This document shows, piece after piece, positions 8,699-17,510 of a DNA stretch of 64,000 nt. The DNA lies in assembly GCF_000620865.1 (NCBI RefSeq), contig NZ_KK211190.1:1377971-1441970 (forward strand), written 5' to 3'. Each line of letters starts with the position of its first letter. The first letter of the stretch is position 1. The DNA is from Exiguobacterium sibiricum 7-3. Its GTDB lineage: Bacteria > Bacillota > Bacilli > Exiguobacteriales > Exiguobacteriaceae. The notes under the pieces were generated by a model. That model did not search any database and had not been told where the DNA came from. It worked only from the letters and a program-made list of their open reading frames with translations. A program made the position numbers and the translations under genes.

Positions 8699-10150
8699 TC
8701 AGCCGTTCGTCTCAGGGACAATCATTTCCGATTCGTCCGGAGATTGTTCCGTTGTCTGCATCAAGCGAAGAAGATGAAGTTTGAACAGATACATGACGAG
8801 TAAATGGATATTGGCTTGTGTTGATTTGTAAATGATCCACGGTAAGGCCGGTACATATTCATGAATGGCGATTAGACATTCCTGGGAACCGGGAATTTGC
8901 CGGAATTCGATTCGGCCTTTGCTGCCTTCCTGAACTTGGGCAAACAATCCGCCGGAAATCCGGTACGTCGCTTGTTCAGCATCTTGGAACGGTTCTTTTG
9001 TCAATTCGAGTAATGGGGAATCAAGGAACGGCACTTGAATCCGTACGATGGTCTCATTCGCAATGCTTGAAGTCAGGAATGGTTTGGCGAAAGAGGAAAG
9101 CCACGATACATAGTTATCGGCTGCCCAGTTGGCATCGCGACCTTCCGGCAGGCGGACGCGCTGAACGGAGCGCACATCAAGCGCTTCCTCTTTTTGAGAA
9201 GAACGGCCCGACTGTTTCTTCTGGTTCTTTTCTTCCTGCTCTTCTTTTAACGCCATGCGGACAGATTCCTCAAACGTGATTTTTCCGTCGCTGATGCCGT
9301 CGACCATCTTATCTGGGTCTGCGACCATCTCATGAACCATACTCTCGACGAGAGGATAAACCGTCTCTTTTGGTTCGCCGGAAACTAATGTCACCCAAAG
9401 GCGTGATAGTTTGACGGTCATCAAAGGGATGTCAAACGTCGGTTGGTGTTTCCCCATGACTTCTGCTGTTTTTAAGATCATTTCCTTATACGTCATCGAT
9501 TCCGGACCACCGATATCGATGGCACGGTCTTTCAGGTCCTCACGTCCGACGCTTGCTCCAAGCGCATGAATGACATCCGGCAATGCAACGGGATGTGTCT
9601 GATTCCGTGTCCATTCTGGTAACAACATGACAGGGAGTCGTTTGACGAGCTTCGATAAAATCGGGAAGGAAGATCCTTTTGGTCCGACAATCAAAGCGGC
9701 ACGGATCGTCGTTACCGGTGTTCCATAAGCACCGAGAACACGTTCGACTTCCAAACGGCTTTTTAAGTGACGGGACAAGTCTTCGGTCTCCTCCGGAATG
9801 ATGCCACTTAAATAGACAATTTGTTGAATACCGTTTTCTTTGGCGGCGCGGGCGTAGTTGTCGGCTAAAATCAAATCCATGTCTTCAAATGACCCTTGTG
9901 TCAATTTAGCGGACGGCATCATGGAATGGACTAGATAGATGGCGATGTCTGCCCCTTTCAATCCGTCGATTGTATCATTTAGTGAAAACAAGTCACACGA
10001 GCGCCATTCGACATGGGATTCGTCGTCCTTATCGTCCCCGTTTCGTGACAAGGCGATGACATCATATTTTTTCTTGAGTTCGTTTAAGAGATTGTGTCCG
10101 ATATATCCAGTTGCACCTGCAAGTGCAAGTCGTTTACGTGTTTGAGTCAT
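8699..10150 (-). CDS. NAD(P)-binding epimerase-like protein with DUF2867-type C-terminal domain
   Basis: A 483-residue protein. Residues 1-about 300 form an atypical short-chain dehydrogenase (NmrA/epimerase-like) Rossmann domain with the nucleotide motif GATGYIGHNLL and the later YLSGIIPE. A charged linker (EEQEEKNQKKQSGRSSQKEE) leads to a C-terminal domain like the DUF2867/SRPBCC part of related fused proteins. The start is ATG 10150, where GAGGGGG precedes it by seven bases; the longer open frame to 10315 is not supported. Function and substrate are unknown. It stands alone with its own terminator. Confidence 0.75.
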   Translation of the reverse strand: MTQTRKRLALAGATGYIGHNLLNELKKKYDVIALSRNGDDKDDESHVEWRSCDLFSLNDTIDGLKGADIAIYLVHSMMPSAKLTQGSFEDMDLILADNYARAAKENGIQQIVYLSGIIPEETEDLSRHLKSRLEVERVLGAYGTPVTTIRAALIVGPKGSSFPILSKLVKRLPVMLLPEWTRNQTHPVALPDVIHALGASVGREDLKDRAIDIGGPESMTYKEMILKTAEVMGKHQPTFDIPLMTVKLSRLWVTLVSGEPKETVYPLVESMVHEMVADPDKMVDGISDGKITFEESVRMALKEEQEEKNQKKQSGRSSQKEEALDVRSVQRVRLPEGRDANWAADNYVSWLSSFAKPFLTSSIANETIVRIQVPFLDSPLLELTKEPFQDAEQATYRISGGLFAQVQEGSKGRIEFRQIPGSQECLIAIHEYVPALPWIIYKSTQANIHLLVMYLFKLHLLRLMQTTEQSPDESEMIVPETNG

Positions 10151-10349
10151 GTATTTTCCCCCTCGATTAACGTTACCTGTTGGATTTACCCGAATCAATC
10201 CGTTCGTAATCCCTTCAGATGTTTTCATGAGATAACAGGCTTGATGCGTGAAAAACAGGGGAAAAGAAAAAGAGATCAAAATGAGTGAAGACGAGTTATC
10301 GATTTCCAGGTACATAATACTTACTTTTTAATTTAAGGAGAGGACGAAG

Positions 10350-10739
10350 ATGAATGCAGTCTGTTTCTTAGATGACCAACACAATAAGCGGTATCAGATG
10401 ATTTTAAAACGTTTGAGTACACGGAATCGGGCGAAGACTCCGTTTCAGGCGATCCTGTTTTTGGCAACGGGGAATTTACAGTTGATGCAATTGTTCAGTG
10501 ATTATTTTTTCCCGGAAACGGGTGAGTTTTTTTATCAGGAAATGTTGGCCGAACCAATCAATGACCGGATGATCGACGTGGAGCGTCAGCTTCTGGTGCA
10601 ACTGTATAACGGTCGTACGACGTTGACCGTGATCGAAATCATCGATCAGTTGAATCCGAAAGAGTTAAAGTTGGTACTCGGAGCTATTCAGGTCCGGATG
10701 TTTGGAACAGACGAAGAAATTGGTCATCGTCAAACGTGA
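10350..10739 (+). CDS. small protein, possibly DUF6075-like
   Basis: A 129-residue soluble protein starting at ATG 10350 after AAGGAGAGG. I do not recognise a function. The pattern FLDDQHNKRYQMILKRL..KTPFQAILFLATGNLQL..LYNG resembles small Firmicute proteins grouped as DUF6075, but this is from memory and weak. It is divergent from the epimerase-like gene and ended by its own terminator. Confidence 0.65.
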   Translation: MNAVCFLDDQHNKRYQMILKRLSTRNRAKTPFQAILFLATGNLQLMQLFSDYFFPETGEFFYQEMLAEPINDRMIDVERQLLVQLYNGRTTLTVIEIIDQLNPKELKLVLGAIQVRMFGTDEEIGHRQT

Positions 10740-10753
10740 CGGGATTTTGAAAG

Positions 10754-10780
10754 AAAAGGGGCTGAATCAGCCTCTTTTTT
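10754..10780 (+). terminator. rho-independent terminator
   Basis: AGGGGCTGA pairs with TCAGCCTCT (one G-T wobble) and six T follow. The stretch 10781-10997 after it is AT-rich and probably holds the promoter of the next gene, but no clear -35/-10 pair stands out. Confidence 0.85.
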
Positions 10781-10997
10781 GTCATTAGGAAAAGCAAAGA
10801 AAAAAGAATAAAAGAAAAATCATTAAAAAATGTTTGTGACATAAGCTTATTATCATAAAACGGTATCCGAATAAAAGCTAAGCTTGTTTATTAAGATTTG
10901 ATTGAAGAGACGGATCACTGGAAATAAGATGTAAGTAACAGGAAATGGACAGTGGTTCAACTGAAATTTCTGACTGAGATGTGAGAGGAGTGGACGT

Positions 10998-12356
10998 ATG
11001 CAACTCAAACAATCGATTTACTTTCATTCACCGATTTTTCTTCAAAATATCTTAACGACGATTTATGGGCGCATGCTGTATCAGGAACGATATGGTCCGG
11101 TCTATCAGAAACGGTTACAAGAACTAAAGGAAAAAGAACGTTTTCGGACGAATGCGCAAGTGGAACAGTTGAAGCGTCTGAATCAATTTCTGCTGTTTTG
11201 TCAGACCTACAGTCCGTATTATAAAGAGCTGTTTGAGCAACACCGGATCAGCTTACCACTCCAGACGTTGGACGAATTAAAGCAAATTCCGGTGTTGAGC
11301 AAGGAAATCCTCCGGACACGCAATGCAGACGTTCATGCTAAAATCCGGGCCCCTATCCTTGGGAAAACGGGCGGGACGACGGGAAAGTCGATTCAAGTCC
11401 ATTACACAAAGGAAGATATGCAAATCCGGATGGCGCATCTCGACTATTTTAAGTGGACACATGGAATCGAACGCGGCATGCGACGCGCCAGCTTCACGGG
11501 TCAGACACTGGCTGCAGAATCACAGAAAGCACCGGTATATTGGCGGATGAATAAAGCGATTAATCAGATGTTGTTTACGATCAAAAACATTAACCCTCAA
11601 ACGGCAACCTTGTACATTGAACAATTGAACCGGTTTAACCCGGAATCAATTGATGGCTTACCTTCAGGCATGATTGAAGTAGCCCGTCATGCAAAAAAAT
11701 ACAATATTCCGTGTACGTTCCGACCAAAGGCAATTTTCCCGACGGCTGAGATGATGACGCCTGCAGAACGCCAATTGATTGAAGAAGTTTTTCATGCGCC
11801 GATATTTGATCAGTATGCCTCATCCGAAGGGGCTCCAATCGTTGCGGAATGTCGTTACGGCAAAAAACATCTGCATTATGAAATGGGCATCATCGAGGTC
11901 GAAGCAGACGGTCAGATTCTCGTGACAAGTTTTGATACCCACGGGACTCCGCTCGTCCGGTATCGTGTCGGGGATCGAATGACGTTAAGTGAATCGACAT
12001 GCCAATGTGGCCATGCCGGTCCGGTCATCGCGTCGATTGACGGACGGGGACGAAGTTTTATCCAACTGAAAGACGGTCATCGGATTTTCGAGGGAGAACT
12101 GGCCGGGATCGTTCGTGCCTTCCCGAACTGTATCGAACGGGTCCAGTATATTCAATCGGACAAAGAAGAAGTCGTCATGTTATATGTACCCGACGAACGC
12201 TGTTTTAAAGAAGAACATGAAAAAGAACTGTATTTCGTCTTAAAACGTTTGTTTGGCGGACAAATGGAAGTGTTGCTACGAGCCGTACCGGAAATTCCGA
12301 AAGAAATCAGTGGAAAAACATTATTAATCAAACAATTGTTGCCGGAAAAGAGTTGA
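10998..12356 (+). CDS. CapK/PaaK-like adenylate-forming enzyme, copy 1
   Basis: A 452-residue member of the phenylacetate-CoA ligase/CapK branch of the AMP-binding superfamily, which activates a carboxylic acid with ATP. The phosphate-binding loop is GKTGGTTGKSIQVHYTKEDM (residues about 121-140). Later motifs are FPTAEMM, YASSEGAPIVAEC and DTHGTPLVRYRVGDRM (the catalytic YR.GD), followed by a C..CG Cys cluster. There is no carrier-protein or dehydrogenase gene nearby, so whether it makes a CoA ester or an acyl-adenylate is unknown. CapK proteins are often linked to surface polysaccharide or exopolymer synthesis. Start ATG 10998 has GAGGAG seven bases upstream. A closely similar copy follows. 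Confidence 0.85.
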   Translation: MQLKQSIYFHSPIFLQNILTTIYGRMLYQERYGPVYQKRLQELKEKERFRTNAQVEQLKRLNQFLLFCQTYSPYYKELFEQHRISLPLQTLDELKQIPVLSKEILRTRNADVHAKIRAPILGKTGGTTGKSIQVHYTKEDMQIRMAHLDYFKWTHGIERGMRRASFTGQTLAAESQKAPVYWRMNKAINQMLFTIKNINPQTATLYIEQLNRFNPESIDGLPSGMIEVARHAKKYNIPCTFRPKAIFPTAEMMTPAERQLIEEVFHAPIFDQYASSEGAPIVAECRYGKKHLHYEMGIIEVEADGQILVTSFDTHGTPLVRYRVGDRMTLSESTCQCGHAGPVIASIDGRGRSFIQLKDGHRIFEGELAGIVRAFPNCIERVQYIQSDKEEVVMLYVPDERCFKEEHEKELYFVLKRLFGGQMEVLLRAVPEIPKEISGKTLLIKQLLPEKS

Positions 12357-12376
12357 CAATTCAAAAAAAAGAACTG

Positions 12377-12416
12377 GCAGATTACCCTTCATTTTCAAAA
12401 AGGTAATCTGCTTTTT
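12377..12416 (+). terminator. rho-independent terminator
   Basis: GCAGATTACC (12377-12386) pairs with GGTAATCTGC (12402-12411) and TTTTTAATT follows. The two CapK-like genes are therefore separate transcription units. Confidence 0.85.
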
Positions 12417-12584
12417 AATTATTTTTCAAAAAAAGCGATACTTTACCAAAGAAGGAGCATCATTAAAATGGAAGTCGAATGCGGTAGATTTTGTCATGTG
12501 ATTGTCAGAATGAAGACGTAATCTGAATGTATTAGGAAAATACTCAATGAAATATCGAGTCGTTGTTCGAAAGGACGTGCGCAG

Positions 12585-13931
12585 ATGGGAATCAAAGAGC
12601 AAGTCTATCTGTATTCACCGGTGTTCATGCAAAATCTTCTAATCACCCTGTATGGCTATCGACTTCAACGGGAACGGTATGGACCGGCGTACCAAAGACG
12701 ATTTCAGGAATTAGCGGACAAATTGGAAAAGCCAATCGATGTAGAACTGGAGCAATTGACACGTCTTAATACGTTTTTGCTGTTTTCCCAGCAACATAGC
12801 GCCTATTACAACACGCTGTTTAAAGACTTGAATCTGCAACTGCCTTTTCAAACGTTAACGGAACTTCGGCAGATCCCGTCACTTGAAAAAGAAACGTTAC
12901 GGCAACAAATCGAATCGATTCGCACGGATCTCGATGCACCGATTCTCGGGAAAACAGGCGGGACGACAGGGAAGTCAATCCAAGTCCGGTATACGAAAGA
13001 AGACATGCAGGTCCGGATGGCGCATCTCGATTTTTTTAAAGCGACCCACGGTGTCCAAAAGGGCATGCGACGAATCAGTTTTACAGCACAGGCGCTCGTT
13101 TCGGAACGGCAACAAAAACCCGTCTACTGGCGGATGAATCATGCACTGAATCAAATGCTGTTTACCGTCAAGAAACTCAGTCCTGAAACGATGACAGCTT
13201 ATTTGCAGGCAATCGACCGGTTTGATCCGGAATCGATTGACGGGTTGCCGTCAGCGATGATTGAGCTGGCCTACCATGCCAAACGAATCGGGATGGAATT
13301 GCAGTGCCGGCCGCGCGCCATTTTCCCGACGGCTGAGATGATGACCGCGACGGAACGAAAATTGATTGAAGACGTTTTCCATGCGCCTGTCTTTGATCAA
13401 TATGCGTCATCGGAAGGAGCTCCGATCGTTTCCGAATGCCGTTTCGGGAATAAACATCTGCATTACGAGATGGGAATCATCGAAATCGAACCGGACGGAC
13501 AAATCCTTGTGACAAGCTTTGATACACACGGGACTCCGCTCGTCCGGTACCGGGTAGGTGATCGCATGACGAGCAGCGGACAAACCTGTTCCTGCGGTCA
13601 TCACGGTCCCGTGATTGATTCGATTGATGGTCGGGGCCGAGGCTATATCGTTAAACAAAATGGTCAAAAGGTTTTTGAAGGTCAGCTGTCGAGTTTGGTC
13701 AAAGCGTTACCGAACAGTGTCGAGCGAGTCCAATATATCCAAAACAGTGAACGGGACATCACGTTTTTATATATTCCGGACCGGACCCGCTTTTTATCGG
13801 AGCACGAGGAACAATTGTATCGGTTTTTAAAAACCTTACTCGGCGCTGAGATGAACGTCTCGTTACGTGCCGTCGACAACATCCCGCGGGAAGTCAGCGG
13901 AAAGACGCTTCTTGTCAAACAGTTGATGTAA
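12585..13931 (+). CDS. CapK/PaaK-like adenylate-forming enzyme, copy 2
   Basis: A 448-residue tandem paralogue of the preceding gene. Similarity runs over the full length, from MGIKEQVYLYSPVFMQNLL to REVSGKTLLVKQL. It keeps the phosphate loop GKTGGTTGKSIQVRYTKEDM, FPTAEMM, YASSEGAPIVSEC, DTHGTPLVRYRVGDRM and the C.CG cluster, so both copies should be active. Start ATG 12585 is preceded by AAAGGA about nine bases away. The 228-base gap and an intervening terminator give it its own transcript, with no obvious promoter box that I can defend. It arose by gene duplication; a difference in acid substrate is plausible but unproven. Confidence 0.85.
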   Translation: MGIKEQVYLYSPVFMQNLLITLYGYRLQRERYGPAYQRRFQELADKLEKPIDVELEQLTRLNTFLLFSQQHSAYYNTLFKDLNLQLPFQTLTELRQIPSLEKETLRQQIESIRTDLDAPILGKTGGTTGKSIQVRYTKEDMQVRMAHLDFFKATHGVQKGMRRISFTAQALVSERQQKPVYWRMNHALNQMLFTVKKLSPETMTAYLQAIDRFDPESIDGLPSAMIELAYHAKRIGMELQCRPRAIFPTAEMMTATERKLIEDVFHAPVFDQYASSEGAPIVSECRFGNKHLHYEMGIIEIEPDGQILVTSFDTHGTPLVRYRVGDRMTSSGQTCSCGHHGPVIDSIDGRGRGYIVKQNGQKVFEGQLSSLVKALPNSVERVQYIQNSERDITFLYIPDRTRFLSEHEEQLYRFLKTLLGAEMNVSLRAVDNIPREVSGKTLLVKQLM

Positions 13932-13933
13932 AT

Positions 13934-13967
13934 GAAACACGGATCCAAGTGAGGATCCGTGTTTTTG
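13934..13967 (+). terminator. rho-independent terminator
   Basis: The 12-bp stem AAACACGGATCC (13935-13946) / GGATCCGTGTTT (13953-13964) ends the second CapK-like gene. Confidence 0.9.
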
Positions 13968-14064
13968 TTGGATATTTTTTATGAGGTATGGAATTTTTTT
14001 CAATTGTTGTAGTATAAAAAGAGAAGGCATAAAAACTACACTGTAATATAAAGGAGAGATACAT

Positions 14065-14709
14065 ATGTTATTTCATTATCATCTTTGGACACCGTTCGTG
14101 GAGGAAACAGAACGGTTTTATCAACAGCTTGGTTTTCAGGTGACACAACGGATCGGTAAAATTGAGGGAGCATTCACCTCGTTTGATCCTCCGCTCCACT
14201 GGGATGATTTCCGCGAGCAACGGATTTTGTTTCGGATCATTGAGATGAAACGCGGAGCGATCAACATTACGTTTGGTCACGGAAAAAAGGTGATGTTTGA
14301 TCATATCGGATTCCTCGTAACGGAAGCCGACCGACTGCAGATCCTCGACCGGGCGGAAGGTTTAGGATTGACGGTTCAGGCAAACGAACGCCGGACGTTC
14401 ATTGGAACACCGTTTGGTTTCCGGATTGAATTGCAGACCCATCCGGATGCAGTCCAATCCCAAACAGGCGACCAGCTCCTGCAGCTTGGAATCGCGACAC
14501 CGACACTGGGTCTTGAGCCGTTGTTGTCTCAATTACTTGCTCGACCGGTTCCTGAAATTACGACGTCTGCAGCGGAACGGATGCATGTCAGACAGGCTGT
14601 GTTTTCCGGAATGCCTGCGCTGCCCGAGCAAGATCCAAACGGTCTCGAAGTCCGGACCGTGAGTCCGCTCACGTCAATCAGCGGACGGATACTTGACGAA
14701 GACCTTTAA
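14065..14709 (+). CDS. VOC-superfamily (glyoxalase-like) protein
   Basis: A 214-residue protein of the vicinal-oxygen-chelate fold. The N-terminal module is recognisable from LWTPFVEETERFYQQLGFQVTQRIG and from VMFDHIGFLVTEADRLQILDRAEGLGLTV with GTPFGFRIELQTH, which supplies candidate metal ligands (His, Glu). The C-terminal 80 residues look like a degenerate second module. Start ATG 14065 follows AAGGAGAG. The reaction cannot be predicted from the fold. Its 3' end overlaps that of the convergent broken dehydrogenase gene by 36 bases. Confidence 0.75.
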   Translation: MLFHYHLWTPFVEETERFYQQLGFQVTQRIGKIEGAFTSFDPPLHWDDFREQRILFRIIEMKRGAINITFGHGKKVMFDHIGFLVTEADRLQILDRAEGLGLTVQANERRTFIGTPFGFRIELQTHPDAVQSQTGDQLLQLGIATPTLGLEPLLSQLLARPVPEITTSAAERMHVRQAVFSGMPALPEQDPNGLEVRTVSPLTSISGRILDEDL

Positions 14710-15597
14710 AGGCGTCGTGTCTGTCAGCAAACGCTCGAAACATCCGACTAAATCTTGGGCTGAGACCGTTTGTTCAAACAACTGCTCGAGGAGCGGAACA
14801 TGTGGTGCCGTCTTGAAAAACCATACGGCATGTTCTTGGTAATCCCATCCGTCACTCGAACCGACAAGCCGCAATTCCTTCTCGTAAAAGGCGGGCGTCA
14901 ATGACAATGTCTCGTGATTCCCGTCTGAAAGAATGCAGAGCTGTCCATGGGGAGAAAGCTTTTCCTGTAATAAGGCGAAAGCGTCCTGTCGTGCGGAACA
15001 TTCCAGTGCATGTGTAAACGTCTCATCCGTGTCTGATTATGAAGCATGCGCCCCGAGTGACAGCGAAAGCGATGTCCGGATCGGATCAGGATCGGAGACG
15101 ACAATCCGGTCGACATGATAGTAGTGACGCAGATAGAAAACGGTCAGCAGTCCGATGACACCCATTCCGGTCACTAAAACCGAGTCCGTCGGTTTGGGGG
15201 CCAGTTTGCGGACACCTTTCGCAGCGTCGCACGATAAGATGTTCAACAAGGCGAGTTTGGGGGACACACCGTCCGGAACAGGAATGGCTTTGGCTTCCTC
15301 GACGAGTGCGATATCCTGATGACCGTAAAAGGCAAGCAGACAGTCGCCGACTTGAAACCGGGTGACCTGATTTCCGACGGCAATGACGGTGGCGTAGCTT
15401 TCGTAGCCGGTCTCTTTCGGATAGACAGGAGCCGGATCGGTCGGATCGTCGCCCCGGACTTCCGGCAGTTCAGCCCCGATGCTGATTGCACCGGCAATCG
15501 TCCGGACAAGCAATTCGTGCGCCTGCACCGGAGGAAGATGATGTCTGGTCCAGGTGACAGACCGGGCTGCCATGACCTGTAATCGTTTTTGGTACAT
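14674..15597 (-). pseudogene. zinc-type alcohol dehydrogenase (MDR) interrupted by one stop codon
   Basis: A medium-chain dehydrogenase/reductase of about 307 codons that is intact except for an in-frame TAA at 15037-15039. The first 186 residues carry the GroES-like part and the NAD-binding motif VLVTGMGVIGLLTVFYLRHY. After the TAA the same frame continues (SDTDETFTHALECSARQDAF and on to ELRLVGSSDGWDY) to the true stop at 14674. The family's zinc-ligand GHE is GYE here. ATG 15597 has AAAAGAGAG upstream, so the 5' signals are intact. Either a recent nonsense mutation or a sequence error; only a truncated N-terminal protein should be made otherwise. Confidence 0.85.
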
Positions 15598-15689
15598 AAA
15601 AATCTCTCTTTTCTGAAAACATAAATCTTCTTTCTGTAGTATAAGGTAAAAAATCCCTTATCCAAATAAAAATATGACAATTTTGTAAG

Positions 15690-16403
15690 GTGGAAACTGC
15701 TCGGACGGCGTCAGTTTACGAACAAGTCTGTGTTATCCTGAAAAAAAGACAGAAACAAAAAAAGGACGTGACCCCCATCGAACGAATCGAAATGTCTATT
15801 CATCGCGGATTAGTGGAGTTAAAAAATTTGGATAAACGGATTCAAAAAGCACAGTCGAAATCGTTTATCGGTGTGCAGAACGGCAGTCAGGCGCCGGCAG
15901 GATATCCTTCAGTCGTGACGTTTGCGGAAGAAGCGAAAGCCAACCTGCAGTCGATTCGGGATTTGATGGAGCGGCGGAATCGGATCAAGTCTGCGATCAC
16001 GGCGTCGAATGCTGTGACGGTCGTCCGTATTAACGGTCGTGAGATGACCGTTGCGGAGGCGATTGACCGGCGGGATGCCGGGCTTGTCTATGAACGGCAA
16101 TTGTTGCAGACTTTACGGGAGCAACTGCGGCAAGTCGAACAGACCATCGAGACAGAGCGGCAAGATGTCGTACGGCGGGCAGACAGCCACATCGAGGCAA
16201 CGTACGGTTCCCGGGAAAAAGGGAATGCGGACGAGATGGAAAAATCACGTCGACTGTTCATCGAGCGCCTGGAGCCGAAATTGATTGATCCGTCGAACTT
16301 GCGCCAGGTCATCGCTGAACTTGATGAGACAATCGATACCTTTGAAACGGAAGTCGATTTTACATTGTCGGAAAGCAATACCGTAACGAAAATTTTTGCG
16401 TGA
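15690..16403 (+). CDS. coiled-coil protein of unknown function
   Basis: Up to 237 residues, mostly charged helix (KNLDKRIQKAQSK; LLQTLREQLRQVEQTIETERQDVVRRADSHIEATYG), so a coiled coil is likely. There is no signal peptide or membrane segment. I recognise no family, though the style recalls phage- or scaffold-type proteins. The start is unclear. GTG 15690 overlaps a weak AAGG. GTG 15768 lies too close to a good AAAGGA (15761-15766). ATG 15792 has no ribosome binding site. The conserved-looking part begins near 15780. It is divergent from the broken dehydrogenase. Confidence 0.6.
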   Translation: METARTASVYEQVCVILKKRQKQKKDVTPIERIEMSIHRGLVELKNLDKRIQKAQSKSFIGVQNGSQAPAGYPSVVTFAEEAKANLQSIRDLMERRNRIKSAITASNAVTVVRINGREMTVAEAIDRRDAGLVYERQLLQTLREQLRQVEQTIETERQDVVRRADSHIEATYGSREKGNADEMEKSRRLFIERLEPKLIDPSNLRQVIAELDETIDTFETEVDFTLSESNTVTKIFA

Positions 16404-16411
16404 TGACGATT

Positions 16412-16680
16412 CCCTGTTAGTCTGATATTCCTGTGACCAAACACGCCGGTTTTGTGCGATAACAAAACAATCCGTGCTTCGGCACCTCGCACCGGTTCCA
16501 TCGAGAACCGGAAGTGAAAGTTCAATGTTCACAGCTCAAGGAACAACGAACAAAGCTGAACGCTCAGAGCATGAAAGTTAAACCTTCAACGAGCAAAGAG
16601 TGATCAAATCCACGATTCAACGGGATAAGAGAGGATTTGTTTGCTGCCTCTGGGAGTACCGCGTGGCTGGGCTGACAGGG
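16412..16680 (+). ncRNA. candidate structured RNA, family not identified
   Basis: No gene reads through this stretch, but base pairing is dense. A long-range closing helix of 11 pairs joins CCCTGTTAGTC (16412-16422) and GGCTGACAGGG (16670-16680). A second layer joins CACGC (16442-16446) and GCGTG (16661-16665). Inside are hairpins GTTTTGT/ACAAAAC (16449-16468), GTGC-TTCG-GCAC with a UUCG tetraloop (16474-16485), CCGGTTC/GAACCGG (16492-16511) and CAAATCC/GGATTTG (16605-16639). It may be a free-standing RNA or the leader of the small membrane-protein gene at 16725. No T-box, 6S, RNase P, tmRNA or SRP motif was recognised. Confidence 0.45.
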
Positions 16681-16724
16681 AACCTACATAAAAAAACGTT
16701 GACCGGAGAGGATGGAGAGGTGTG

Positions 16725-16919
16725 TTGAATCTGTATTTGACTGTACTTGACATGCCGAACCTCGCGCTGGCATCATTTGTCATCGGACTCGTTTTGACCG
16801 TGAAGTACGGACGACTGTTCGTCCGGCGGGATATTCCGGGATCCGGTAAACGAATGGCGGCTGTCCTGTATACGGGCTGTCTGTTCGGTTTGAGCAGTAT
16901 CGTTCTGCTGTATATATGA
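16725..16919 (+). CDS. small two-helix membrane protein
   Basis: A 64-residue protein with two hydrophobic helices (roughly MPNLALASFVIGLVLTV and AAVLYTGCLFGLSSIVLLYI) joined by a basic loop (KYGRLFVRRDIPGSGKR). The best start is TTG 16725, seven bases after GGAG at 16714-16717; GTG 16722 is too close to GGAGAGG. Function unknown. It lies directly downstream of the candidate structured RNA and could be controlled by it. Confidence 0.55.
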   Translation: MNLYLTVLDMPNLALASFVIGLVLTVKYGRLFVRRDIPGSGKRMAAVLYTGCLFGLSSIVLLYI

Positions 16920-16921
16920 CG

Positions 16922-16971
16922 AATGAACCTTTTTTGAACGGAGTCATCCGTTTCAAAGAAGGTTTTTTTGG
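16922..16971 (+). terminator. rho-independent terminator
   Basis: A long imperfect stem (AACCTTTTTTGAACGGA / TCCGTTTCAAAGAAGGTT) is followed by a T run. Confidence 0.8.
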
Positions 16972-17033
16972 TTGCGGCACGAAGGACATATAAACAGATC
17001 TGCCAGTTGAAGTGAAAAAAGGAGGAACTGAAA

Positions 17034-17429
17034 ATGGATGGATTATTAAAACGTCGAATCGGGGCGGGCGTCGTCGATGTACTTGTCCAGGGAATCGTTT
17101 CCGGTGTGCTTGAGAAAACAGTATTGAAACGTATCAAGAACAAGGCAGTACATGCCCTGATTACGGAACCGGCCGTTAACTGTTTCATCGAGACGGTCCA
17201 ATTGTCGACGGGGAGCGGGCAAACCGTCGGACAACGCCTGTTTCGGATTCAAGTCGTCAGCGAGAACGGACAACCGCTTGCCGTGAAACAGATTGCGAAA
17301 CGGATTGTGTACCGTGAAACGATTGCTTCGGTTAAAGCCTGGAAAAACCGGAAAGTATATCTGCGAGACGGATCGATCCTGCCGGAGGATGAATTTGCCG
17401 GGACCCGGGTCATCCGGAAAATCAACTAG
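17034..17429 (+). CDS. RDD-family-like membrane protein
   Basis: A 131-residue protein with the layout of RDD-family proteins. The N-terminal KRRIGAGVVDVLVQGIVSGVL supplies the first Arg and Asp, and GQTVGQRLFRIQVVSENGQPLAVKQIAKR matches the conserved region around the second helix. The usual third helix is missing, so it is shorter and more polar than typical members. Start ATG 17034 follows AAAGGAGGA. Function unknown; some RDD proteins have been linked to ion transport or stress. Confidence 0.6.
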   Translation: MDGLLKRRIGAGVVDVLVQGIVSGVLEKTVLKRIKNKAVHALITEPAVNCFIETVQLSTGSGQTVGQRLFRIQVVSENGQPLAVKQIAKRIVYRETIASVKAWKNRKVYLRDGSILPEDEFAGTRVIRKIN

Positions 17430-17461
17430 GATCGCCGGTGGACCCGTAAAACAAATCAAAC

Positions 17462-17504
17462 GGAGGAGGATGACAGATGCGCAGTCTGCTGTCCTCCTCT
17501 TGTT
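17462..17504. terminator. terminator between convergent genes
   Basis: GAGGAGGATGACAGA pairs with TCTGCTGTCCTCCTC across a seven-base loop. The T tract is weak on the plus strand. Confidence 0.65.
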
Positions 17505-17510
17505 GTGAAA

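Noticed and set aside
8432-8721. Short frames on both strands between dynA and the next gene
   Set aside because: No ribosome binding sites and the minus-strand frame runs through a strong terminator.
16412-16680. T-box leader, 6S RNA or RNase P RNA
   Set aside because: GGGAGTACCGCG recalls the T-box anti-terminator, but there is no specifier region, no terminator and the downstream gene is not amino-acid related. The other RNAs' conserved blocks were not found.
16604-17188. 194-codon minus-strand frame
   Set aside because: Lies opposite a small membrane protein, a terminator and the RDD gene; no start signal.
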